From Variovorax sp. CF079 (GTDB lineage: Bacteria; Pseudomonadota; Gammaproteobacteria; Burkholderiales; Burkholderiaceae_C): a DNA stretch of 64,000 nt. The stretch spans positions 248,001-312,000 of the forward strand of contig NZ_FMZU01000001.1 in NCBI RefSeq assembly GCF_900101545.1. Reading direction: 5' to 3'. The first letter of the stretch is position 1. Each line of letters starts with the position of its first letter. The notes beneath the pieces were generated by a model, which had not been told where the DNA came from, made no database searches, and saw nothing but the letters and a program-made list of their open reading frames with translations. Shown one piece after another: positions 25,856-33,362 of this stretch. Both the position numbers and the translations under genes were made by a program.

Positions 25856-26695
25856 TCAGTCCTCGTGGGTGTCGTGGGTGGCCACGGCGCCGCGGCGCCA
25901 GTAACCCGAGGCCCGCATCCACTTGGGATGGGCGCCGCGTTCACCGACCAGATGGGTGCGCAGCGCCTTGGCGGCGGACGATTCGCAGGCCACCCAGGCA
26001 TGGAAGTCGCCGGCCGGCAACGTGAGCTTGCGCAGCGCATCGAGCAGGCCGCTGCCAGTGCCCGGTTCGGCGCCGCGGCGGTGCACCCATTGCAAGTCCA
26101 GGCTGGCCCGGGTCTCGAAGGAGATTTCGTCGGCCTCGCTGTCGACCTCTGCCAGCACCACCGCGTGCGCGCCGGCCGGCAGCTCGGCCAGCCGGCGCCA
26201 GATGGCGGGCAGGGCGGTGTCGTCGCCGATCAGAAGGTGCCAGTCGAAGTCGGTCGGAACGATGAAGGAGCCGCGCGGCCCGCCCACGCCCAGCAGGTCG
26301 CCGACCTTGGCCTGTTCGGCCCACTGCGTGGCCGGACCGGCCTCGTGCAGCGCGAAGTCGACTTCGAGGGTGCCGGCCGCGGCATCGTGGCGGCGCGGCG
26401 TGTAGTCGCGCATGGTCGGCTTCGGGCCCTCGGGCCAGACCGGTCCGTCGGGGCCGACGGTCGGCACGGTGAGCGCGCCGGTCCCGGCATCGGGGAAAAA
26501 GATCTTGGCGTGATCGTCGAAGCCGAGGCTGGTGAAGCCGGCCAGGTCCTCACCGCCGAGCGTGATGCGGATCAAGTGCGGCGCCACGCGCTGCACCGCG
26601 CGCACCTCGAGCTTGCGAAAGCGAAGTTCATGGCGCACGCGGCGCGGCAGGCGGTCGGGGCCAGGAGAAGAAGGGGGAGAGGAAAGATAAGTCAT
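25856..26695 (-). CDS. Siderophore-interacting / ferric-chelate reductase (YqjH/ViuB family)
   Basis: This 279-residue flavoprotein likely reduces ferric iron in siderophore complexes using NAD(P)H, releasing iron in the cytoplasm. The FAD-binding barrel contains RLTPR-like chemistry as [10 protein letters not shown], and the nucleotide-binding half contains [30 protein letters not shown] and a C-terminal [14 protein letters not shown], which closely matches the SIP family ending. MTYLSS is the chosen start. A PadR regulator resembling E. coli YqjI is encoded upstream on the same strand, with an intergenic repeat in between. The pairing implies metal-responsive control, as for YqjH/YqjI. Confidence 0.92.
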   Translation of the reverse strand: MTYLSSPPSSPGPDRLPRRVRHELRFRKLEVRAVQRVAPHLIRITLGGEDLAGFTSLGFDDHAKIFFPDAGTGALTVPTVGPDGPVWPEGPKPTMRDYTPRRHDAAAGTLEVDFALHEAGPATQWAEQAKVGDLLGVGGPRGSFIVPTDFDWHLLIGDDTALPAIWRRLAELPAGAHAVVLAEVDSEADEISFETRASLDLQWVHRRGAEPGTGSGLLDALRKLTLPAGDFHAWVACESSAAKALRTHLVGERGAHPKWMRASGYWRRGAVATHDTHED

Positions 26696-26740
26696 GTCGT
26701 CGATTTCAGTTGTTGGCCGGTGAAGCCAGGCCCGTTCGGG

Positions 26741-26830
26741 GAACACCGCGGAACCGGCTTCGCCGGGCCGCTGGTGTTGCCCCCGGCGAGGGGGTTGGCG
26801 TAGCGACACGAAGTGCGCCAAGCCTGGGGG
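26741..26830. repeat. Multi-hairpin intergenic repeat between the PadR and ferric reductase genes
   Basis: Three structures follow each other. The first is a long hairpin at 26742-26778 (AACACC, GCGG, CCGGC pairing with GCCGG, CCGC, GGTGTT). The second is CCCCC-GGCGA-GGGGG at 26780-26794. The third is a GGCG/CGCC pair with GACACGAAGTG between. The sequence style (GGTTGGCGTAGCGACACGAAG, CCAAGCCTGGGGGTGA) is familiar to me as a multicopy intergenic repeat of Comamonadaceae, from memory. It may act as an attenuator or an mRNA stabiliser between the two genes. Confidence 0.6.
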
Positions 26831-26835
26831 TGAAC

Positions 26836-27390
26836 TCAAATCCTTTCAAGTTGTTGAGCGGCGCTGTCGAGCACCGCGGCGAATTCGTGGGCTTGTTGTT
26901 CGGTGAGGGGTTCGCGCGCGAGGCGCATGCGCATCGCGAGCTTGAGGTTCTCGATGGCGCGCACCACCTGCGGCGGCCGGCCGTGGCGCGGGCCTGCGCC
27001 GTCGACGCCGCCTTTCATGCGCGCCATCATCTCGTCGGTGATCTCGCGGTTGGCGGCAAGGAATTCGCGGCCGGCCTCGGTGATGCTGTAGCGCTTGCGG
27101 CCGCCGGCGTCGGCGAGGTCGACGCTCACGCAGCCCGTTTCCTCGAGGAGGGTGAGCGTGGGGTAGACGATGCCGGGGCTGGGGCTGTAACGGCCGCCCA
27201 GGCGGTCCTCGATGGACTTGATCAACTCGTAGCCGTGGCTGGGCTTGTCGGCGATGAGCTGCAGCAGAACGAAACGCAGGCCGCCGTGGCCGAAGATGCG
27301 GCCACTGCCACCGCCGCCACGCCCGCCGGCCAAGCCGTCGCCATGGTCGCCGCGGGGATGGCCGTGCAGAAAGTGCTTGAAAGATCGCAT
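26836..27390 (-). CDS. PadR-family regulator resembling the nickel-responsive YqjI
   Basis: This 184-residue regulator has a PadR winged helix (LRFVLLQLIADKPSHGYELIKSIEDRLGGRYSPSPGIVYPTLTLLEE) and a C-terminal dimerisation helix. Its N-terminus is Gly/His-rich (HFLHGHPRGDHGDG, then a run of Gly) and leads into RIFGHGGLRF, the same layout as E. coli YqjI, which uses such a region to bind nickel and represses the ferric reductase gene yqjH. The first-start ATG at 27388-27390 keeps the His region. A YqjH-like reductase follows on the same strand, and a perfect AT-rich palindrome sits upstream. Metal specificity is inferred. Confidence 0.88.
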   Translation of the reverse strand: MRSFKHFLHGHPRGDHGDGLAGGRGGGGSGRIFGHGGLRFVLLQLIADKPSHGYELIKSIEDRLGGRYSPSPGIVYPTLTLLEETGCVSVDLADAGGRKRYSITEAGREFLAANREITDEMMARMKGGVDGAGPRHGRPPQVVRAIENLKLAMRMRLAREPLTEQQAHEFAAVLDSAAQQLERI

Positions 27391-27424
27391 TGGAATGGGC
27401 TCGATGTCGTTATCTGATTCAATA

Positions 27425-27449
27425 AAGATATATCTAAATATTATCTTAG
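27425..27449. promoter_or_regulatory. AT-rich palindrome, candidate PadR operator
   Basis: AGATATATCT (27426-27435) is a perfect 10-base palindrome. AGATA at its left end also pairs with a second TATCT at 27442-27446, giving an overlapping longer inverted repeat. The cluster lies between the divergent PadR (start 27390) and AraC/GyrI (start 27466) genes and overlaps the region where their promoters must be. It is strikingly AT-rich for this genome. Confidence 0.6.
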
Positions 27450-27465
27450 TCAAGGCTTGGGACCG

Positions 27466-28425
27466 ATGACCAGCCCGCGCCACACCTATGTCGCACGCAT
27501 CAACCGCGTGATCGACCACATCGACGCGCACCTGGCCGACACGCTCGATCTCGCGACGCTGGCTGGCGTCGCGCACTTTTCTTCCTGGCATTTCCATCGC
27601 GTATTCCAGGCCATGGCCGGCGAGACGCTGGCCGATTGCGTGCGGCGGCGCCGGCTGGAGGTGGCGGCGGCCCGGCTGCTGGGCCTGCCGCCCGAGCCGG
27701 TGCTGGCGATTGCGCTCGACGTCGGCTTCGGCTCGGCGGCGGTGTTCACGCGGGCCTTCAATGCTCACTTCGGCGTCACCCCCACGGACTGGCGGCGCGG
27801 CGCCTACCGTTCGTGGGCCGAACGCCACCGCATCGAACTCGGCAAGATTCATCAAGCCGACCGCAAGGCGCATCAAGCCGTGGCCGAGGCTTTCCGACAC
27901 GATGAACGTTCCTGGCCCAAGGGGCCTGTTTCTCGTTCAGGAGACAGCGAAATGAAGATCGAACTCAAGACCCTGCCGGAGGTCCGCGTGGCCTACATGC
28001 GGCACGTCGGCCCGTATGGCGACTCGGGGATCACGCGCACCTGGCAGCGCTTCGCTGCCTGGTGCGGCGAGCACGGCCTGATGGAACCGCGGCGCACGAT
28101 GTACGGCGTCAGCCACGACAACCCCGATGTCACGCCGCCGGCGAAATGCCGCTACGACGCCTGCGTCGAGGTCGGCGAGGGCTTTCGGCCCGAGGGCGAG
28201 ATCGGCGTGCAGACGGTTGGTGGCGGGCGCTATGCCTGCACCGAATTCACCGGTCCGTCGACCGAGATCCATACGGCCTGGATGAATCTGTGCGACTGGC
28301 TGCCGGACAGCGGTTACCAGCCCGCCGACGGCGCGCCGATCGAAATCTACGGCCGCGACTTCGAGATGGACGAGAAGACGGGGGCGTTCAACTGCACGCT
28401 GTGCATGCCGGTGCGGCCGCTCTGA
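27466..28425 (+). CDS. AraC-family regulator with C-terminal GyrI-like effector domain
   Basis: This 319-residue protein has two AraC helix-turn-helices at the N-terminus (about 5-105; LDLATLAGVAHFSSWHFHRVFQAMAGETL and IALDVGFGSAAVFTRAFNAHFGVTPTDWR), and a GyrI/Rob-like small-molecule-binding domain from about residue 163 (MKIELKTLPEVRVAYMRHVGPYGDSG to the end). Proteins of this build (Rob/SoxS-like with GyrI domain) often sense toxic aromatic or cationic compounds. ATG 27466 is preferred to a TTG nine bases upstream. It is divergent from the PadR gene and shares the AT-rich operator region. Its stop abuts the convergent sulfatase stop with no bases between. Confidence 0.92.
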   Translation: MTSPRHTYVARINRVIDHIDAHLADTLDLATLAGVAHFSSWHFHRVFQAMAGETLADCVRRRRLEVAAARLLGLPPEPVLAIALDVGFGSAAVFTRAFNAHFGVTPTDWRRGAYRSWAERHRIELGKIHQADRKAHQAVAEAFRHDERSWPKGPVSRSGDSEMKIELKTLPEVRVAYMRHVGPYGDSGITRTWQRFAAWCGEHGLMEPRRTMYGVSHDNPDVTPPAKCRYDACVEVGEGFRPEGEIGVQTVGGGRYACTEFTGPSTEIHTAWMNLCDWLPDSGYQPADGAPIEIYGRDFEMDEKTGAFNCTLCMPVRPL

Positions 28426-29742
28426 CTAGCGCTGCGGCATGTCCTTGACCGAGTAGCCGAGGCTCACGGTCGCGTCATGAGGGATGGGGGGCATGCCGGC
28501 GTTCCAGGCCTGCCAGGCTTCGCGCATCGCGGCCAGCCGTTCGGGCTCGCGCGGCGCCTGGTTGGCGCGTTCGCGTTCGTCGGCCGGGATGTTGAACAGG
28601 TACTCGTTGCCGTCGACCTGCAGGTACTTCCAGTCGCCGTCGCGCAGGGCGCGCTGATTGCGGTGGTTCATGCGCCAGTGCAGCGGGCGGCGGAAGCTCG
28701 TCGTCGCGTCGCGCAGCACGGGCAGGAGCGACACGCCGTCGAGCGGGTAGCTCGGGTCGGCCTTGGCGCCTGCCGCGTCGAGCATCGTGGCGGACCAGTC
28801 CATCGTCATGCAATGCTGGGCGCTCTCGGCGCCGGCGCGGATGAGCGCCGGCCAATGCGCGATCCACGGCACCCGGATGCCGCCTTCGGTCAGGTCCATC
28901 TTGCCGCCGACCAGCGGCCAGTTGTCGGAGAAGCGTTCGCCCCCGTTGTCGCTGGTGAACACGACCAGCGTGTCGCTGGCGATGCCGTGTTTCTCGAGCG
29001 CCGCCAAGATCCAGCCGATGCCTTCGTCCATGTGGTGGATCATGCGGCGGTAGGTGTGGATGTTGCCGCCGGCCAGGTCGAACAGGTTGTTCTTCACTGT
29101 GGGCGCCTTGGCCGCGTCCTCGCGCGTTTCCCAAGGCCAGTGCGGCGCGGTGTAATGCAGGCTCAGGAAGAAGGGTGCATCCTTGTTCGCCATGCGCGCA
29201 ACGTAGTCGACCGCGCGCCGCGAGAGCAGGTCGGTGAGGTAGCCCTCTTCCTTTTGATCTTCCTCGCCCGACCAGAGGTCGTGCCGGCCGCTCGAATCGC
29301 AATGCGTGAAGTAGTCGACGCCGCCCGACATCGGGCCGAAGAATTCTTCATAACCCGAACGCAGCGGACCGAAGGCCGGCGCAAAGCCCAGGTGCCATTT
29401 GCCGATGAGGGCCGTGCGGTAGCCCGCTTCGCGCAGCAGCGAGGGCAGGGTGGGATGCTCCGGCGGCAGGCCCAGCGTGGCGCTGCCGCGGCTCTTGCTG
29501 TTGATCGGCTCCTCGGCCGCGCCGCGAAGGCGGTACTGGTAGCGCGCCGTCATCAGCGCGAAGCGCGTGGGCGAGCACACCGGCGAGTTCGCGTAGCCCT
29601 GCGTGAAGCGGATGCCGTTCGCGGCCAGCCGGTCGAGCACCGGCGACACGGGCCCGAAGTCGGCATCGCGGCCGCCGTAGCAGCCGAGGTCGGCAAAACC
29701 GAGGTCGTCGGCGACGATGAAGATGATGTTGGGACGTTGCAT
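28426..29742 (-). CDS. Sulfatase (arylsulfatase family)
   Basis: This 438-residue sulfatase has no clear signal peptide. The N-terminal metal site NIIFIVADDLGFADLGCYGG is followed by the formylglycine motif CSPTR in NSPVCSPTRFALMTARYQY, in which Cys would be converted to formylglycine by a maturation enzyme encoded elsewhere. Later metal/substrate residues are visible in GKWHLG, HYTAPHWPW and FTSDNGGERFSDNWPLVGGK. It would cleave sulfate esters, substrate unknown. It is the last gene of an operon with two Bug-type binding proteins (8-base gap), controlled from a MarR-type site. This suggests uptake and desulfation of a sulfated organic compound. MQRPN is the chosen start because it gives the usual strand. 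Confidence 0.93.
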   Translation of the reverse strand: MQRPNIIFIVADDLGFADLGCYGGRDADFGPVSPVLDRLAANGIRFTQGYANSPVCSPTRFALMTARYQYRLRGAAEEPINSKSRGSATLGLPPEHPTLPSLLREAGYRTALIGKWHLGFAPAFGPLRSGYEEFFGPMSGGVDYFTHCDSSGRHDLWSGEEDQKEEGYLTDLLSRRAVDYVARMANKDAPFFLSLHYTAPHWPWETREDAAKAPTVKNNLFDLAGGNIHTYRRMIHHMDEGIGWILAALEKHGIASDTLVVFTSDNGGERFSDNWPLVGGKMDLTEGGIRVPWIAHWPALIRAGAESAQHCMTMDWSATMLDAAGAKADPSYPLDGVSLLPVLRDATTSFRRPLHWRMNHRNQRALRDGDWKYLQVDGNEYLFNIPADERERANQAPREPERLAAMREAWQAWNAGMPPIPHDATVSLGYSVKDMPQR

Positions 29743-29750
29743 GAAAAAGT

Positions 29751-30716
29751 TCAGGGTTGGTAGCCGGACTTCTGGACCACGGGCGCCCACTGGGCGCGGT
29801 AGGCCTTGAGCATGGCCGCCGTCTGCTCCTGCGTGCTGGCCACCGGCGTCATCAGCGAATCCTTGAAGCGGCGCACGGTGTCCGGGTCCTGCATGACCTC
29901 GCGGATGGCCTGCGACAGGCGTGCGACCTTCTCGCGCGGCATGGTCGCGGGCGCGAAGAAGGTGTTCCAGCCGGTGGCGACCAGGTCGAGCCCGGCCTCC
30001 TTGAAGGTGGGCACCTCGGGCGCGAAGGGCGAGCGCTTCGCGCCCGACATCGCGAGGATGCGGATCTTGCCGGCCTGGTGCTGCGGGATGACCACGTCCA
30101 GCGTGTCGACGGCGATCGGCACCTGCCCGCCGATCAGGTCGGTCAAGAGCGGGCTGGAGCCGCGGTAGCCGATCACTTGCGTCGGCACCTTGGCCTTCTC
30201 GCCCACCATGAGCCCGAAGAAGTGCGGCAGGCTGCCGGTGGCGGGCACACCGACGTTGGCCTTCTCGGGATTGGCCCGCATCCAGGCCAGCAGGTGCGGC
30301 AACTCGCGCACCGGCACGGCAGTCGCCACCGACAGCGCGAATTCGTAGTCGTTGACGTGCGAGACCGGCACGAAGTCGCGTTCGGCGTCATAGCCGTTGT
30401 CCTTGAAGACCAGCGGCGCCACGACCATCACGGCCGGGTTGGCCAGCATCAGCACGTTCTGCGCGGCGGGCGTGGCCTTGACTTGCTGGGCCGCGAGGCG
30501 GCCGCCCGCGCCGGGCTTGTTGTCGACCACGACCGGCACGCCGAGCTTGGCCTGCAGCTTGTCACCGACGATGCGCGCCACGCGGTCGGTCGCGCCGCCG
30601 GGCGCGTAGCCCACCACGATGCGCAGCGGGCTGTCCAGCGGCTGGGCCGCGGCGGCGCAGGCGATGGCGGCCAGAGCGAGGGTGCCGGTGAGCCGGCGAA
30701 GAATGTGTTTCAGCAT
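29751..30716 (-). CDS. Bug-family (TctC) periplasmic solute-binding protein
   Basis: This 321-residue binding protein has a signal peptide (LTGTLALAAIACAAAAQ) and the Bug fold: LRIVVGYAPGGATDRVARIV, VVDNKPGAGGRLAAQQV, and GYRGSSPLLTDLIGGQVPIAVDTL. Such proteins are usually the binding part of tripartite tricarboxylate transporters, but in Burkholderiales most are orphans, as here, with no TctA/TctB beside it. The ligand is probably an organic acid. It lies between another Bug gene (15 bases upstream) and the sulfatase. Confidence 0.92.
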   Translation of the reverse strand: MLKHILRRLTGTLALAAIACAAAAQPLDSPLRIVVGYAPGGATDRVARIVGDKLQAKLGVPVVVDNKPGAGGRLAAQQVKATPAAQNVLMLANPAVMVVAPLVFKDNGYDAERDFVPVSHVNDYEFALSVATAVPVRELPHLLAWMRANPEKANVGVPATGSLPHFFGLMVGEKAKVPTQVIGYRGSSPLLTDLIGGQVPIAVDTLDVVIPQHQAGKIRILAMSGAKRSPFAPEVPTFKEAGLDLVATGWNTFFAPATMPREKVARLSQAIREVMQDPDTVRRFKDSLMTPVASTQEQTAAMLKAYRAQWAPVVQKSGYQP

Positions 30717-30731
30717 GGAGAGGGTTCCCGT

Positions 30732-31718
30732 TCAGTCGTTGGCTTGGAAGTTCACGGCTCGCATGATGCCGCCCCAGCGCGCCGTGTCCTCGCGCATGGT
30801 CTTCAGCAAGGCCACGGCATCGTCGCCCACGGGGTACATGCCGTTCTGCAGCAGCTGCTGGCGCACTTCGCGCGCATTGACGGCGCGGGTGAATTCGGCC
30901 CGCAGCTTGTCGACGATGGGCTGCGGCGTGTTGCGCGGCGCGTAGTAGGCGAACCAGGCAGCTGCGACCACGTCCTTGTAGCCGGCCTCGGCGAAGGTCG
31001 GCAGGCTGGGCATCAGCGGCGAGCGCTTGTCGCCGCTGGTGGCCAGCACCTTCACGCGGCCGGTGGTCTGCAGCTGGAGCGCGCCGCCCACGGTGTCGAA
31101 GTAAACCGGCACGGTGCCGCCCATCACGTCCTGACGCGCCGGCGTCGAGCCGCGGTAGGCGACGTGGACCATCTTCAGGCCGGCCGCGCGGTTGAGCATC
31201 TCGCCGAGAAAGTGCGAGGGTGTGCCGGCGCCGTAGGAGGCGAAGCTCAGCTTGTCGCCCTGGCTCTTGGCCCAGGCGATGAACTCCGGCAGCGTGTTGG
31301 CGGGCACCTCCTTGTGGACCACCAGCGCCAACTCGAAGCGCGCTGCATTGATGATCGGCACGAACTCCTTGATCGGGTCGTAGGAGAGATTGCGGTAGGC
31401 GCTCGGGAACATGGTCATCATGCTGGCGGTGCCGAGCAGCAGGGTGCGGCCGTCGGGTGGCGCGGTCTTCACGGCCTCGACCGCGATGCGGCCGGCCGCG
31501 CCGGAGCGGTTGTCGACCACCAGCGGCCCGAGCGAGTCGCGCACCTCGTGCGCGATCGCCCGCGTCAGCACGTCCTGCGTGCCGCCGGCGGGCACGCCGA
31601 TCAGCACCTTGATCGGCTGGCCGGGGCTGAAGGCAGCTTGGGCGCCGGCCAGTGGCGCGAGCGCGAGGCCGCCGAGCGCGGCAAGGGCCTGGCGGCGGTC
31701 GATCGAAGCAAAGGGCAT
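30732..31718 (-). CDS. Bug-family (TctC) periplasmic solute-binding protein
   Basis: This 328-residue Bug protein begins with a Tat-like N-terminus (SIDRRQALAALGGLALAPLAGAQA), followed by IKVLIGVPAGGTQDVLTRAIAHEV, LVVDNRSGAAGRIAVEAVK and VAYRGSTPARQDVMGGTVPVYFDTV. It is a paralogue of, and not identical to, the downstream Bug protein, so the operon may import two related ligands. It is first in the operon, divergent from the MarR regulator gene, with the operator-like repeats in between. Confidence 0.92.
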   Translation of the reverse strand: MPFASIDRRQALAALGGLALAPLAGAQAAFSPGQPIKVLIGVPAGGTQDVLTRAIAHEVRDSLGPLVVDNRSGAAGRIAVEAVKTAPPDGRTLLLGTASMMTMFPSAYRNLSYDPIKEFVPIINAARFELALVVHKEVPANTLPEFIAWAKSQGDKLSFASYGAGTPSHFLGEMLNRAAGLKMVHVAYRGSTPARQDVMGGTVPVYFDTVGGALQLQTTGRVKVLATSGDKRSPLMPSLPTFAEAGYKDVVAAAWFAYYAPRNTPQPIVDKLRAEFTRAVNAREVRQQLLQNGMYPVGDDAVALLKTMREDTARWGGIMRAVNFQAND

Positions 31719-31769
31719 GGTTGTCGTCTCCTGGGTGTGCCGTGGCGCCGCACGACTCTAGAGGCTCGA

Positions 31770-31789
31770 CAATCGATTGATCAAATCAA
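31770..31789. promoter_or_regulatory. Overlapping palindromes, candidate MarR operator
   Basis: CAATCGATTG (31770-31779) is a perfect palindrome and overlaps a second inverted repeat, TTGAT-CAA-ATCAA (31777-31789). Both lie between the divergent Bug/sulfatase operon (start 31718) and the marR-like gene (start 31810). MarR proteins commonly bind such TTGAT/ATCAA-type repeats. Confidence 0.6.
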
Positions 31790-31809
31790 CTGTTCTGCGG
31801 AAAAACCCG

Positions 31810-32301
31810 ATGGCCGAAGCGCTCAGACCGCTGGACGACCTGCTGCTGTACCGGCTCAGCCGCCTGCTGTCGGTGGCCGGCGGCATGGTCATCCGCCTGT
31901 GCGAAGGCCGCTTCGGCATCACGCGGCGCGAGTGGCGCCTGATCGCGACGCTGGCCAGCCGCGGCGCGCTGGGCTCCTCGCAGCTCGCAGAGCATGCGCA
32001 GCTGGACCGTGCGCGCACCTCGAAGGCAGTGGGCTCGCTGGTGGCGAAGGGGCTGGTCTTGCGCACCCAGCCGGGCGGCGACAGGCGTCATGTGCTGCTG
32101 CGCCTCACGGACAAGGGCAGCGTGCTCTATGCCGAACTCTTTCCGCTCGTGTCGGCGATCAATGCGCAGCTCATGTCGGTGCTCGACGAGCGCGCCGCCG
32201 CGCAGCTCGACGCGTCGCTGTCGCGTCTGCAGGCGCAGGCCGAAGCGATGGCCGCCGACGCGGTGCTGCCCAAGGCCGACCGCGGGCGGCGCGGTCCCTA
32301 G
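31810..32301 (+). CDS. MarR-family transcriptional regulator
   Basis: This 163-residue winged-helix regulator carries the MarR signature GITRREWRLIATLASRGALGSSQLAEHAQLDRARTSKAVGSLVAKGLVLRTQPGGDRRHVLLRLTDKG. The wing Asp-Arg-Arg is intact. ATG 31810 is favoured over an upstream TTG that lies inside the operator-like repeats. It is divergent from the Bug/Bug/sulfatase operon and most likely represses it, with relief by a small organic acid or sulfated ligand. Confidence 0.92.
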   Translation: MAEALRPLDDLLLYRLSRLLSVAGGMVIRLCEGRFGITRREWRLIATLASRGALGSSQLAEHAQLDRARTSKAVGSLVAKGLVLRTQPGGDRRHVLLRLTDKGSVLYAELFPLVSAINAQLMSVLDERAAAQLDASLSRLQAQAEAMAADAVLPKADRGRRGP

Positions 32302-33362
32302 GCGGGCGCGGCTTGCGGCGGGGCCGTGTCCTCGATACGCAGCCTGGGCAGGAACTGCGGGTACTCGCGCTGCATGAAGTCGATAAGCCCTTCGCGCACC
32401 GTGCAGCGCAAGTCGAAGGCCAGCGACGAAGACGCCGCGGTGCAGAGCACGCGGATCTGCATGCTGCGCTCGGTGGCATCGGTCACGCGCAGGTTGAAGA
32501 AGCGGCCGTCCCATTCGGGCGCTGCCTTCACGATGCGCTCCGCCTCCTCGCGCAGCGGCGCGAGCGGCATGCCGTAATCGGCATGGATGAAGACCGAGCC
32601 GAGCAGCTGCGCGTCGTGGCGGGTCCAGTTCTGGAACGGCTTCTCGATGAAGTAGCTGAGCGGCAGGATCATGCGCCGGTCGTCCCAGATCCTGAGCACG
32701 ACGAAGGTGCCGGTGATCTCCTCGACGCGGCCCCATTCGCCTTCGACCACCAGCACGTCGTCCATGCGGATCGGCTGCGCCAGCGCGATCTGCAGGCCCG
32801 CGATGAGGTTGCTGAACACGGGCTTGGCGGCCAGGCCCGCCACGATGCCGATCACGCCCGCCGAGGCCAGCAGGCTGGCGCCGACCTGGCGTGCGCCCGG
32901 AATGGTCATCAGCATCATCGCGCCGCCGGCCACCAGCAGCACCGAATTGGCGGTGCGCGCGAGCACGCGTGTCTGCGTGAGCACGCGGCGCGCCTGCAGG
33001 TTGTCGGTCACGTCATGGGGATGCTGGGCCAGCACGCCCTCGGCGAAGCTGTTGACGGCCCTGACGGTGAGCCAGGTGACCGCGGCAATCAGCAGCAGCC
33101 CGTTCAGGTGCCGGACGCTTCCGATGAAGCGCAGGTCGTCGGGCGCAGCCTGCCACACCATCTGGAGCGCCGCCAGCGGCAGCACGACGCGCGCGGCATT
33201 CTCGATGCCGATCAGCATCGCGAACAGCGCGGGCGTGGAACGGGTCACGCGCTTGAGCACGATGCCGCCGAGGCGGTGGACCAGCAGCGCGAGCGGCACG
33301 ACGATCAGGGCGGCCAGGCAGGGGCCGAACCACGCATGGGCGAGCAGCATTTCCTTGTTCAT
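32298..33362 (-). CDS. MscS-family mechanosensitive channel
   Basis: This 354-residue inner-membrane channel has four to five hydrophobic helices in the first 200 residues, then the MscS beta domain motif: the pore helix GVIGIVAGLAAKPVFSNLIAGLQIALAQPIRMDDVLVVEGEWGRVEEIT, with the FVVLRIWDDRRMILPLSYF ending. It would open under membrane tension to release solutes during osmotic downshock. Its ATG overlaps the stop of the upstream FUSC gene by one base (TGATG), so translation is coupled to that transporter. Confidence 0.93.
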   Translation of the reverse strand: MNKEMLLAHAWFGPCLAALIVVPLALLVHRLGGIVLKRVTRSTPALFAMLIGIENAARVVLPLAALQMVWQAAPDDLRFIGSVRHLNGLLLIAAVTWLTVRAVNSFAEGVLAQHPHDVTDNLQARRVLTQTRVLARTANSVLLVAGGAMMLMTIPGARQVGASLLASAGVIGIVAGLAAKPVFSNLIAGLQIALAQPIRMDDVLVVEGEWGRVEEITGTFVVLRIWDDRRMILPLSYFIEKPFQNWTRHDAQLLGSVFIHADYGMPLAPLREEAERIVKAAPEWDGRFFNLRVTDATERSMQIRVLCTAASSSLAFDLRCTVREGLIDFMQREYPQFLPRLRIEDTAPPQAAPA

